Both the position numbers and the translations under genes were made by a program. The notes under the pieces are model-generated. The model was not told the DNA's origin. It worked only from the letters and a program-made list of their open reading frames with translations, and did not search any database. A stretch of DNA of 64,000 nucleotides from Palleniella muris. GTDB taxonomy: Bacteria; Bacteroidota; Bacteroidia; Bacteroidales; Bacteroidaceae. Shown piece by piece: positions 6,179 to 13,284 of this stretch. Where the stretch lies: NCBI RefSeq assembly GCF_004792655.1, contig NZ_SRZC01000016.1, forward strand, positions 26,290 through 90,289, in the 5' to 3' direction. The first letter of the stretch is position 1. Each line of letters begins with the position of its first letter.

Positions 6179-9166
6179 TCAGTGTGCCTCAAGCCAGTTA
6201 GTGCCCCACCCGAAGTCGGCGATTAGTGGAACGGAGAGTTTGGCGGCAGACTGCATCTCCTCGATTACAATGCGCTCGACCTGCTCCTTTTCTTCCGGAA
6301 GGACAGAGAAATTCAGTTCGTCATGGACCTGGAGGAGCATTTTCGATTGGAGGTGCTCTTCACGGAACCGCCTGAAAATGCGCACCATGGCAATCTTTAT
6401 TATGTCCGCCGCGGTGCCCTGCACAGGGGAGTTCATCGCCTCGCGTTCGGCAAGGGCGCGTTCCGTGCCGTTGCCGCTGGTGATGAGCCGGAGATAGCGG
6501 CGGCGCAGCAGCATGGTCTCGGCATATTCCTTCTGCCTTGCCTTCTCCTTGCACTCCTCCATGAAGTCCCGGATTTTAGGGAAGGTGATGAAGAAACCGT
6601 CCATAAGTTGCTTAGCCTCAGAGCGTTCTATGCCCATGTTCTGTGCCAGACCGAACTGTGTGATGCCGTAGATGATGCCGAAATCCGCACGCTTTGCCTT
6701 TGAGCGTTCTTCTGGAGCGACCTCCTCCGGCTGCTTATGGTAGACGGTGGCTGCCGTTGCGCGGTGGATGTCCTCACCGTTCCGGAACGCGCTGACCATG
6801 CGTTCGTCGGCAGAAAGATGCGCCATGACGCGCAGTTCTATCTGTGAATAATCGGCAGAGAAGAAGAGGTTTTTGGTATCTTCCGGTGAAGAGGTTTTAA
6901 ATGTTCCACGTGTAACAATTTCACTGTTTCCTTGCAGCGGGATGAAGCATTTCCTTATCTCTTTTCCGTCCTCGTTGCGGACAGGAATGTTCTGCAGGTT
7001 AGGGTCTGACGAGGACAGTCGTCCGGTGGTCGTGACACACTGGTTGAAGGTCGTGTGGATGCGTCCTGTCTCAGGGTTCACAAGCAGCGGAAGTGCGTCG
7101 ACGTAAGTGTTGATAAGTTTCTTAAGTCCCTTATATTCAAGTATTTCGTTGATGATAGGATGCTTCTTGCGCAGAGGGGTGAGTATCTCCTCGCCTGTGG
7201 CATACTGACCTGTTTTTGTCTTCTTCGGCTTCTCCATGAGACGGAGTTTTTCAAAGAGAATTACACCGAGCTTCTTGGGGTTGGTCAGTGTGAACTCCTC
7301 TCCTGCCAGCTCATAGATTTTCTGCTCGTGGGCAGCAAGGCGTTCATTGAAAACGCGCGACACTTCCTTCAGTGCGTCGAGGTCTATGGCGATGCCGGTC
7401 AGCTCCATGTCGCAGAGCACTTCCATGAGTGGCATCTCGATGTCATTGAAAATGTGCCACTGCCCTTCTGTCTCCTCAAGTCTCTTCCGGAAGATGTCCC
7501 ACGAAGCGGTGGCGATGAAAGCACGTTCCGTTGCGTAAGCCATCGCTTTCTCCACAGGGAAGTCGCGGAGAGTCATGTCGCGGAGGTACGGCGCTTTCTT
7601 TCCTTCCGCCTTCATCTCTTCGCGGATAACCTTTTTTAACTCTTCGAAATTAGCAGGGATATGCTTGAAGCAGTCGAAGGCAATGTCGTTGATGGTGTGC
7701 TTAGGGTTCAGTCCGCACTCAAGGAGATAGTGGGCAATCATCACGTCGCGCATGGTTCCGCGCATGGTTATGCCATAGCGGTGGAGCAGAATCATCTTCG
7801 CCTTGAGGTCATGTCCGACTTTCTCAATCCTTTCGTTGCTGAAGATTGGCTCAAGGATGGCGAGCCGCTTCTCCGCTTCCCGGCGTTCAGGGGGCAGAGG
7901 GACGAAATAGGCTTTTGAACCACTGACGAGTGTCAAACTGACAATTTCTGCGGTCATTGGTGCGGAAATTGTCGTTTCGAGGTGAAAACCGACACTCTTT
8001 GTTGTCAAAATAAAGTCACAAATATTCTTTGTTTGTTCCTCTGTTTCAATAAGTTTACTGGTGTAGTGTGGTAGCGATAACCCTGTATTCCTTGCGATAT
8101 TTTCTTGCACCTGTCCACTCGGAGGGGTATGGGTGTTAATTTTTTTAACCTTTACCGTCTTGTATACAGGTTCTCCGAAAAGGTCATAGCCGCTTACGAC
8201 CTTTTCCTCTATGGTCTCCGAATTCGGGTCTTCTGCCGAAAGGTTTGCTTCCTTGTCATCACCGTTGGCGATGGCGAGGAATTTTTTCTTTATCTGGCGT
8301 AGCTCGAGGAGGTCAAGCTGTCGCGTGAGTTCCCGGATGTCCCATTCTCCATATTCCATGTTGCGGAGGAGGGTAGGGAGGTTGTCGGAGATTTCCGGAA
8401 TGTCGGTGCGTATTTCGGCGAGGAACTTCGAGATGCGTATGTCCTCGATGTGCTCCTGCACTTTCTTGCCGAGAGCACCCTTCACTTCCGAGGCATGTTC
8501 GATGAGGTTCTCGCAACTGCCCCATTCGTTGATGAGTTTGACGGCAGTCTTCTCGCCCACACCGGGACAGCCCGGAAAGTTGTCGGCGGAGTCACCCATG
8601 AGTGCGAGGATGTCGATGACCTGTTTTGCCGATGAAATGGAATATTTCTCACATATTTCCTTTTCTCCGAGAACATCATATCCGCCCTTGAACCTCGGTT
8701 TGTACATGAAGACATTCTCCGTGACAAGCTGTCCGTAGTCCTTGTCAGGAGTGAGCATGAATATCTGTTTTTCCGCGGTTTCATCGCTGTTTTCCTTATC
8801 AAGCTGTGTGGCGAGAGCTCCGATTATGTCGTCCGCCTCGAACCCGTCGACCTGCAGGATAGGGATGTTCATGGCAGTGAGCAGGTCCTTTATCACAGGC
8901 ACGGCAGCCTTGATGTCCTCCGGAGTCTCCTGACGCTGAGCCTTATACGGCGGATAAGCCTCATGTCGGAATGTCTTTCCGTGGTCGAAAGCCACACCGA
9001 CATGTGTGGGTTTCTCCTTTGACAGAACCTCCTGCAGAGTGTTCATGAATCCGTGGATAGTGCCGGTGTTCATCTGCATCTGCGTGCTGTAGAAGTTGCT
9101 GTTCAACAGTGCATAGTAGCTTCGGTAGATGAGCGCATAGGCATCGATAAGAAATATTTTTTCCAT
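6179..9166 (-). CDS. polA: DNA polymerase I with degenerate proofreading domain
   Basis: A 995-residue family A polymerase for Okazaki fragment maturation and repair. Residues 1-290 are the 5'-3' exonuclease (VAFDHGKTFRHEAYPPYKA, VDGFEADDIIG, GDSADNFPGCPGVGEKTA). Residues about 380-560 fold as the 3'-5' exonuclease, but all three acidic motifs are altered: FHLETT at 394-399 for FDTETT, VGHDLKAKM at 450-458 for the N-L-K-x-D site, and YATERAF at 544-550 for YxxxD. Proofreading is therefore probably lost. The polymerase is intact (ADYSQIELRVMAHLS from 771, RRAD-type O-helix region SKAKRADFGIIYGI, QVHDEL). A lineage-specific insertion near residues 745-766 precedes motif A and contains a parS-like sequence. 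Confidence 0.96.
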   Translation of the reverse strand: MEKIFLIDAYALIYRSYYALLNSNFYSTQMQMNTGTIHGFMNTLQEVLSKEKPTHVGVAFDHGKTFRHEAYPPYKAQRQETPEDIKAAVPVIKDLLTAMNIPILQVDGFEADDIIGALATQLDKENSDETAEKQIFMLTPDKDYGQLVTENVFMYKPRFKGGYDVLGEKEICEKYSISSAKQVIDILALMGDSADNFPGCPGVGEKTAVKLINEWGSCENLIEHASEVKGALGKKVQEHIEDIRISKFLAEIRTDIPEISDNLPTLLRNMEYGEWDIRELTRQLDLLELRQIKKKFLAIANGDDKEANLSAEDPNSETIEEKVVSGYDLFGEPVYKTVKVKKINTHTPPSGQVQENIARNTGLSLPHYTSKLIETEEQTKNICDFILTTKSVGFHLETTISAPMTAEIVSLTLVSGSKAYFVPLPPERREAEKRLAILEPIFSNERIEKVGHDLKAKMILLHRYGITMRGTMRDVMIAHYLLECGLNPKHTINDIAFDCFKHIPANFEELKKVIREEMKAEGKKAPYLRDMTLRDFPVEKAMAYATERAFIATASWDIFRKRLEETEGQWHIFNDIEMPLMEVLCDMELTGIAIDLDALKEVSRVFNERLAAHEQKIYELAGEEFTLTNPKKLGVILFEKLRLMEKPKKTKTGQYATGEEILTPLRKKHPIINEILEYKGLKKLINTYVDALPLLVNPETGRIHTTFNQCVTTTGRLSSSDPNLQNIPVRNEDGKEIRKCFIPLQGNSEIVTRGTFKTSSPEDTKNLFFSADYSQIELRVMAHLSADERMVSAFRNGEDIHRATAATVYHKQPEEVAPEERSKAKRADFGIIYGITQFGLAQNMGIERSEAKQLMDGFFITFPKIRDFMEECKEKARQKEYAETMLLRRRYLRLITSGNGTERALAEREAMNSPVQGTAADIIKIAMVRIFRRFREEHLQSKMLLQVHDELNFSVLPEEKEQVERIVIEEMQSAAKLSVPLIADFGWGTNWLEAH
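6902..6917. promoter_or_regulatory. parS-like site inside polA (one mismatch)
   Basis: TGTTCCACGTGTAACA differs by one base from the ParB site TGTTNCACGTGAAACA. It encodes part of the polA insertion before motif A. Two perfect sites lie 8-9 kb away, which raises the chance that this one is bound by ParB. Confidence 0.5.
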
Positions 9167-9593
9167 TATTATGGTTGTTGATTTATTGATTCCACTACTG
9201 TAGTGTATTGTTTTCGCTGCTGAACTTCTCTGTTAAAGCACCGCAACGCGGTGGCTCTTCGTTAACCCCACATGCCGCTTGAGGCATGTGGGGTTGTCCA
9301 TAGAGCGTCAGCCTGCACCGTAAGACGGTGCCTCATACAGAGTTTGCGTAATGAGCATATTTTCCATGAGGCACCATCTTACAGTGCTGTAAAGAGGGTT
9401 TGTTAACCGCGCATGTTCGGCTTCGCATCCATACGTTAGAAATGGAGGAATCGCCTCGCGGTGCGCTATCACTCATTTTTTATTCGCTGACCGGGCACGA
9501 GATATTTGTTTATTTGCAAATTTGTTGTAAAATTACTCAAAAGTTTTCATTAATACCAATATTTTATATTAATTTTGCACTAAATATTGTTTT
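9167..9593. other. Intergenic region with two inverted repeats, no gene seen
   Basis: This stretch separates divergent polA and the polyprenyl synthase gene. It holds a 13-bp perfect hairpin (9264-9276 with 9283-9295, core CCCCACATGCC) and a second 22-bp inverted pair (9315-9336 with 9366-9387, two mismatches). The left arm of that pair is itself a small hairpin, CACCGTAAGACGGTG. No convincing reading frame was found. Confidence 0.65.
9570..9577 (+). promoter_or_regulatory. Promoter -7 box of the polyprenyl synthase gene
   Basis: TAATTTTG matches TAnnTTTG and lies 16 bp before the ATG at 9594, which implies a very short leader. No clear -33 box is visible in the AT-rich DNA upstream. Confidence 0.6.
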
Positions 9594-10601
9594 ATGGCTG
9601 ATACACTGTCACACATAAAGGCTCCGATTACCGATGAAATGGCGCGTTTTGACGCTATCTTCAGGGAATCGCTGTCCAATAACGGTGGCTTGCTTGACAA
9701 GATGCTTGAGTACATCATGCGTCGCGGGGGCAAGCGCATGCGCCCTATACTTACCCTTCTTGTCGCCAAGGCGTTCTCCAAGGGGAAAGGGGCTGCAGAG
9801 GAAGATAATGCTGTCATTTTCAAGGCTTTGCACGCCGCTTGCTCTCTGGAACTTCTGCACACCGCATCGCTGGTTCACGATGATGTGGTGGACGAGAGCG
9901 ACCAAAGGCGCGGACAGGCTTCCGTGAATGCTTCGTTTGACAACAGGCTGGCGGTGCTTGTGGGAGACTTCATCCTTGCCACATCGCTGCGAGAGGTGGC
10001 GACGGCGGACTGCGGCGCGATGACCGATGCCGTGGCGCGCCTTGGGCAGACGCTGGCAGCAGGGGAGGTGAAGCAGATAGAGAACATCTCTTGTGAGGAT
10101 TTCTCTTTGGAGAATTATTTCGAGATAATCGACAAAAAGACGGCTTCGCTCTTCGAGTGCTGCTGCCGTTTGGGTGCACTCTCGGCAGGTGCCGGAGAGG
10201 AGCAGACGGCGAAGGTCTGTGAGTTTGGCAGGAACATCGGCATACTGTTCCAGATTCGTGACGACATCTTCGATTACTCTGATTCCAAGGCTATTGGAAA
10301 GCCTACGGGGAACGATATGTGGGAGGGAAAACTGACTCTTCCTGCGCTTCATGTCCTCCGTTCTGCTCCCGATGAAATCGTCGCTTTGGCGCATAAGGTC
10401 AAGACTTTCAATGTCACGGCGGCGGACATCTCGTTGCTCATGGCGTACACGCGGGCGCATGGCGGCATAGAGTATGCGGAGAAGGTGATGGGCGAGTACT
10501 ATGCGAAGTGCATGGACTATATCGCCGGCAATATCCCGGATGCCGCCATAGCCGATTCCCTGCGGATGTACGTCGATTTCGCGGTGGGCAGGGAGAGCTG
10601 A
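9594..10601 (+). CDS. Polyprenyl (octaprenyl-type) diphosphate synthase
   Basis: This 335-residue trans-isoprenyl diphosphate synthase condenses isopentenyl diphosphate onto an allylic primer to make the long side chain of menaquinone. The first aspartate-rich motif is HDDVVDESDQRRG (about residues 95-107). The second is QIRDDIFDYSD (about 218). GGKRMRP near residue 45 binds isopentenyl diphosphate. Length matches the family. Chain length cannot be read from the sequence with certainty; octaprenyl or longer is expected from the menaquinones of this group. It is transcribed alone from its own promoter. Confidence 0.92.
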   Translation: MADTLSHIKAPITDEMARFDAIFRESLSNNGGLLDKMLEYIMRRGGKRMRPILTLLVAKAFSKGKGAAEEDNAVIFKALHAACSLELLHTASLVHDDVVDESDQRRGQASVNASFDNRLAVLVGDFILATSLREVATADCGAMTDAVARLGQTLAAGEVKQIENISCEDFSLENYFEIIDKKTASLFECCCRLGALSAGAGEEQTAKVCEFGRNIGILFQIRDDIFDYSDSKAIGKPTGNDMWEGKLTLPALHVLRSAPDEIVALAHKVKTFNVTAADISLLMAYTRAHGGIEYAEKVMGEYYAKCMDYIAGNIPDAAIADSLRMYVDFAVGRES

Positions 10602-10960
10602 TTTTCTTCTCTGTCTTATTGTAAAACAATGACAAGCAGCAAAGCTCTCATATATCACAAAAGGTGGCTTGTCTTGGGAACCGCGTCAGCGGTGACAAGA
10701 AAGTAGCCGTACATTGCGTACACAATCAGAGATGTATCTTGTGTTTTTATCGGACGACACCACGTATTTTGGTATAATGAAAGGTCACTTTTTGTATAGC
10801 AAAAAGTGACCTTTTGTGTAGTCTGTCATTACCTTTCGCAGCACGAGAGGTAATGATTTGTAATTAATTGGTAATCAATTGATTTGGTGGCTTTGAATAT
10901 GTTGTCAAGATTTCTGATTATATGTTATTAACTTTTTGACTGCTGTGATTTTTATTTGAT
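10602..10960. other. Intergenic region with strong hairpins, no gene seen
   Basis: No coding frame is supported. It contains a perfect 15-bp hairpin (10780-10794 with 10800-10814; loop TATAG; arm AAAGGTCACTTTTTG). It is followed at about 10827-10849 by CATTACCTTTCGC with an inverted AGGTAATG, a single unit of the class C family. An upstream stretch, GGGAACCGCGTCAGCGGTG (about 10677-10695), resembles one at about 60617 (GGGAACCGCGTAGTGGTGG), so a further low-copy repeat family may exist. Confidence 0.65.
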
Positions 10961-10963
10961 TTA

Positions 10964-10995
10964 GTTGTATGGTTGTACAACTTTTATTATCTTTG
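10964..10995 (+). promoter_or_regulatory. Promoter and candidate operator of the toxin-antitoxin locus
   Basis: The -7 box TATCTTTG lies at 10988-10995, with GTTG at 10964-10967, 20 bp upstream. Between them GTTGTACAAC (10972-10981) is a perfect 10-bp palindrome, a likely site for the HTH antitoxin to repress the locus. Confidence 0.55.
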
Positions 10996-11044
10996 CAGCA
11001 TGGCATGAAAAATAAAAGCCTTTGGCAGTCATTTCTATGATTTC

Positions 11045-11338
11045 ATGTCAAAGTTAAGCGTGATAGAGCAAAAGAAGGTAAGGAAATCTCTGTTGTTGTT
11101 TTCAGAAAATGACCGCTTTCCAAGGCATTTTGTGAAATACATTGAGGATGGAATTTATGAATTCAGGGTTACGTTAGGTAACAATTAGTTCAGAATATTT
11201 TTCATTTACGACGGGGAAACGCTTGTCATTCTGTTTAATGCTTTCCGCAAAAAGACGCAGAAGACACCAAGAAATGAGATTGAAAGGGCTAAACGATTAA
11301 AGGTAGAATATTATGAACAAAAAGACGGAAATTTATGA
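11045..11338 (+). pseudogene. Broken RelE/HigB-type toxin gene (premature stop)
   Basis: In one frame the DNA encodes a toxin of the type II RelE/HigB superfamily: SEQ-like VIEQKKVRKSLLLFSEND, then FVKYIEDGIYEFRV. A TAG stop at 11186-11188 follows GNN, and the frame resumes FRIFFIYDGETLVILF and FRKKTQKTPRNEIERA. Related proteins read GNNEFRIFF at this point, so a single Glu codon (GAG) changed to TAG explains the break. The family N-terminus also seems to begin upstream (KAFGSHFYDF from about 11015), where no ATG is present. The frame ends at 11336-11338 and overlaps the antitoxin start by 26 bp, the usual toxin-first layout. Confidence 0.85.
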
Positions 11339-11603
11339 CATAAGTGCCGAACTTGACAAGGAGTTTGGCGCACCGGGGACAGAGTCTCGCGAGAAGGCTA
11401 TTCAGGAAGCGTGGGAAGAGTATAACGCCCAGATTCTTTTTGACGCCCGTAAGCAGTCAGGGTTGACGCAATCGGAGCTTGCCGCAAAGATAGGGGCGGA
11501 CAAAAGCTATATTTCCCGCATAGAGAGAGGCTTGATAGTGCCCTCTATTTCAACATTTTACAGAATGGTTTCCGCCATGGGGTTGTCGGTAGAATTGAGG
11601 TAG
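11313..11603 (+). CDS. XRE-family HTH antitoxin (HigA-like)
   Basis: The 96-residue protein has a helix-turn-helix at about residues 45-95 (DARKQSGLTQSELAAKIGA, then KSYISRIERG). This matches antitoxins paired with the Gp49/HigB-like toxins of Bacteroidetes. It should neutralise the partner toxin and repress the shared promoter. The neighbouring toxin frame carries a nonsense mutation, so this is now probably an orphan antitoxin. It might still silence related loci elsewhere. The gene is followed by a strong hairpin terminator. Confidence 0.88.
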   Translation: MNKKTEIYDISAELDKEFGAPGTESREKAIQEAWEEYNAQILFDARKQSGLTQSELAAKIGADKSYISRIERGLIVPSISTFYRMVSAMGLSVELR

Positions 11604-11628
11604 GGGATATAAGAAATTTGTTTACGAG

Positions 11629-11676
11629 AAACGCTACATCCCGACAGTTGTTGCAGGCTGTCAGGATGTAGCGTTT
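11629..11676. terminator. Bidirectional hairpin terminator
   Basis: The 19-bp arms 11629-11647 and 11658-11676 pair with one mismatch (arm AAACGCTACATCC at the base) and end in a T-rich tail on each strand. They separate the convergent antitoxin gene and deoC. Confidence 0.8.
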
Positions 11677-11717
11677 TGTGTTGGTTGTGGTTTGTTTTCT
11701 TGAAGAAAAATGCGAGT

Positions 11718-12605
11718 TTAGAAGAACTTCACTTCCTTGCCCTCGATGTCGGAGAGGAGGAGGTTGGCAAGGCGTGATGTGCCGAGACGGAGCCACTTGT
11801 TTGTGAGCCATTTCTCGCCGAGAACTTCCTTGACGATGGTGTAGTAGGTGACGGCATCCGCCACGGTGTTGATGCCGCCGGCAGGCTTGAAACCTATCTG
11901 TATGCCGGTCTCGTCGTAGTACTCCTTGATAGCCCGGCACATGATGTATGCAGCCTCAGGAGTTGCGCTGACTTTCTCCTTGCCTGTGGAGGTCTTGATG
12001 TAGTCCGCGCCGGCGTACATGGAGAGGATGGAAGCTATCTTTATGTCCTTGGAATCGCGCAGGTCGCCGGTCTCGAGTATGACCTTCATGGCAGCGTCGC
12101 CACAAGCATTTTTCATCTCGGCGATGTCTTCGGCAACACCTTCGTAGTCGCCTTCGAGGAATTTTCCTACAGGCATGACGATGTCAATCTCTGTCGCGCC
12201 GTCGGCAATGGCGAGGGATGTCTCAGCGATTTTCACCTCCATGCGAGCCTGTGAGGAAGGGAAGGAGCCGGAGACGCAGGCGATTTCCACGCCCGGGACG
12301 CGCAGAGCCTCTTTCACAGCCTCTGCAAAGCAAGGGTAGACGCAGATTGTTGCCACGTGAGGGAGGTCGGGATAAGCGTCATCAAACTGGTTTACTTTGT
12401 CCGTGAACTCCATGACGGAGCGGTCGGAATCGGTGGTTTTGAGAGTTGTGAGTTCGATGCTTCCCATGAGGAATTTCTTCACTTCAGGGGTCATGTTCTC
12501 TTCGAGGTGAGCGTCAAGGAGAGCCTTTGTTTCCTCTGCCACCTGTGCGTCGTTGAGGTCAAGGTTATACTTGCCGAGGGCTTCCTGGATTTTGTTTGTT
12601 TCCAT
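11718..12605 (-). CDS. deoC: Deoxyribose-phosphate aldolase
   Basis: A 295-residue class I aldolase that cleaves 2-deoxyribose 5-phosphate to glyceraldehyde 3-phosphate and acetaldehyde in deoxynucleoside breakdown. AGADYIKTSTGK (about residue 200) carries the Schiff-base lysine. GFKPAGGI near residue 240 holds the second lysine. The N-terminal 45 residues extend beyond the minimal 220-residue enzyme, as in the longer DeoC subfamily. It stands alone with its own leader (AACCCACAACC motif) and ends against the shared terminator. Confidence 0.95.
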   Translation of the reverse strand: METNKIQEALGKYNLDLNDAQVAEETKALLDAHLEENMTPEVKKFLMGSIELTTLKTTDSDRSVMEFTDKVNQFDDAYPDLPHVATICVYPCFAEAVKEALRVPGVEIACVSGSFPSSQARMEVKIAETSLAIADGATEIDIVMPVGKFLEGDYEGVAEDIAEMKNACGDAAMKVILETGDLRDSKDIKIASILSMYAGADYIKTSTGKEKVSATPEAAYIMCRAIKEYYDETGIQIGFKPAGGINTVADAVTYYTIVKEVLGEKWLTNKWLRLGTSRLANLLLSDIEGKEVKFF

Positions 12606-12653
12606 GTGGTTTAGGTTTTTGGGTTAATGGTTGTGGGTTATTGGTGGTTGCAG

Positions 12654-12716
12654 CATGGCTGCCATGCTGCAACGATGCAACATGATGACTCATGATGAAT
12701 CATGTTGCATCATGAT
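12654..12716. repeat. Class B array (10-bp)
   Basis: Units of the form ATGATGnnnC (ATGATGACTC, ATGATGAATC, ATGTTGCATC) with some shorter units on the left. The array fills the gap between dtd and deoC and ends two bases before the dtd stop codon. Confidence 0.85.
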
Positions 12717-12718
12717 AA

Positions 12719-13201
12719 TTATTCCTTGTTGTGCGAGTCGATGAAAATCGTCACGGGACCGTCGTTGATTAGTTCCACTTTCATGTCCGCTCCGAAGATG
12801 CCTCTCTTGACTTCCTTGCCTATGGCGGCGGACATTTTCGTGCAGAATTCCTCGTAGAGCGGCTCTGAGATGTCGCCCTTTGCCGCGCGGAACCATGACG
12901 GTCGGTTTCCCTTTTTGGTGCTTGCGAAGAGGGTAAACTGGCTTATGGCGAGGCATTCGCCGTCAACGTCCTTCAGGGAAAGGTTCATAATTCCGTTCTC
13001 GTCGTCGAAAATCCTCAGCTGTGAGGCTTTGCCCACGAGCCAGTCGATGTCCTCTGAGAGGTCGGTTTCCTCGACGCCTACGAGTATGAGAAGGCCTTTT
13101 CCGGTCTCTTGGCGGTGGGTGATGTGGTCGTTTTGGTATTCGAAGCCCTCCTCGTAGACTGTCACTGCGGAGCGGCTTACACGTTGGATTATTAGTCGCA
13201 T
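12719..13201 (-). CDS. dtd: D-aminoacyl-tRNA deacylase
   Basis: This 160-residue enzyme removes D-amino acids (and glycine from tRNA-Ala) from mischarged tRNA. The start was set at 13201 because MRLIIQRVSRSAVTV is the family N-terminus; an upstream in-frame ATG lies in repeat DNA. The signature SQFTLFA is at about residues 87-93 and the Gly-cisPro motif in NDGPVTIFID near the C-terminus. It is somewhat longer than the usual 145-150 residues because of a loop (about residues 18-32, EEGFEYQNDHITHRQ). Confidence 0.94.
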   Translation of the reverse strand: MRLIIQRVSRSAVTVYEEGFEYQNDHITHRQETGKGLLILVGVEETDLSEDIDWLVGKASQLRIFDDENGIMNLSLKDVDGECLAISQFTLFASTKKGNRPSWFRAAKGDISEPLYEEFCTKMSAAIGKEVKRGIFGADMKVELINDGPVTIFIDSHNKE

Positions 13202-13238
13202 GGTTGGTTGTTGTTGTGTTTTTTTTGTTGTGATATCG

Positions 13239-13284
13239 TGATGCGGCATGATTCAACATGATACATCATGATGCTCTTGTCATG
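13239..13284. repeat. Class B array (10-bp)
   Basis: Units ATGATTCAAC and ATGATACATC in 10-bp phase, plus degraded units. The right end reaches into the stop codon of uvrC (13280-13282). Confidence 0.8.

Noticed and set aside
9400..9618. Reading frame of 72 codons before the prenyl synthase
   Set aside because: It overlaps the promoter and start of the real gene and has no recognisable domain.
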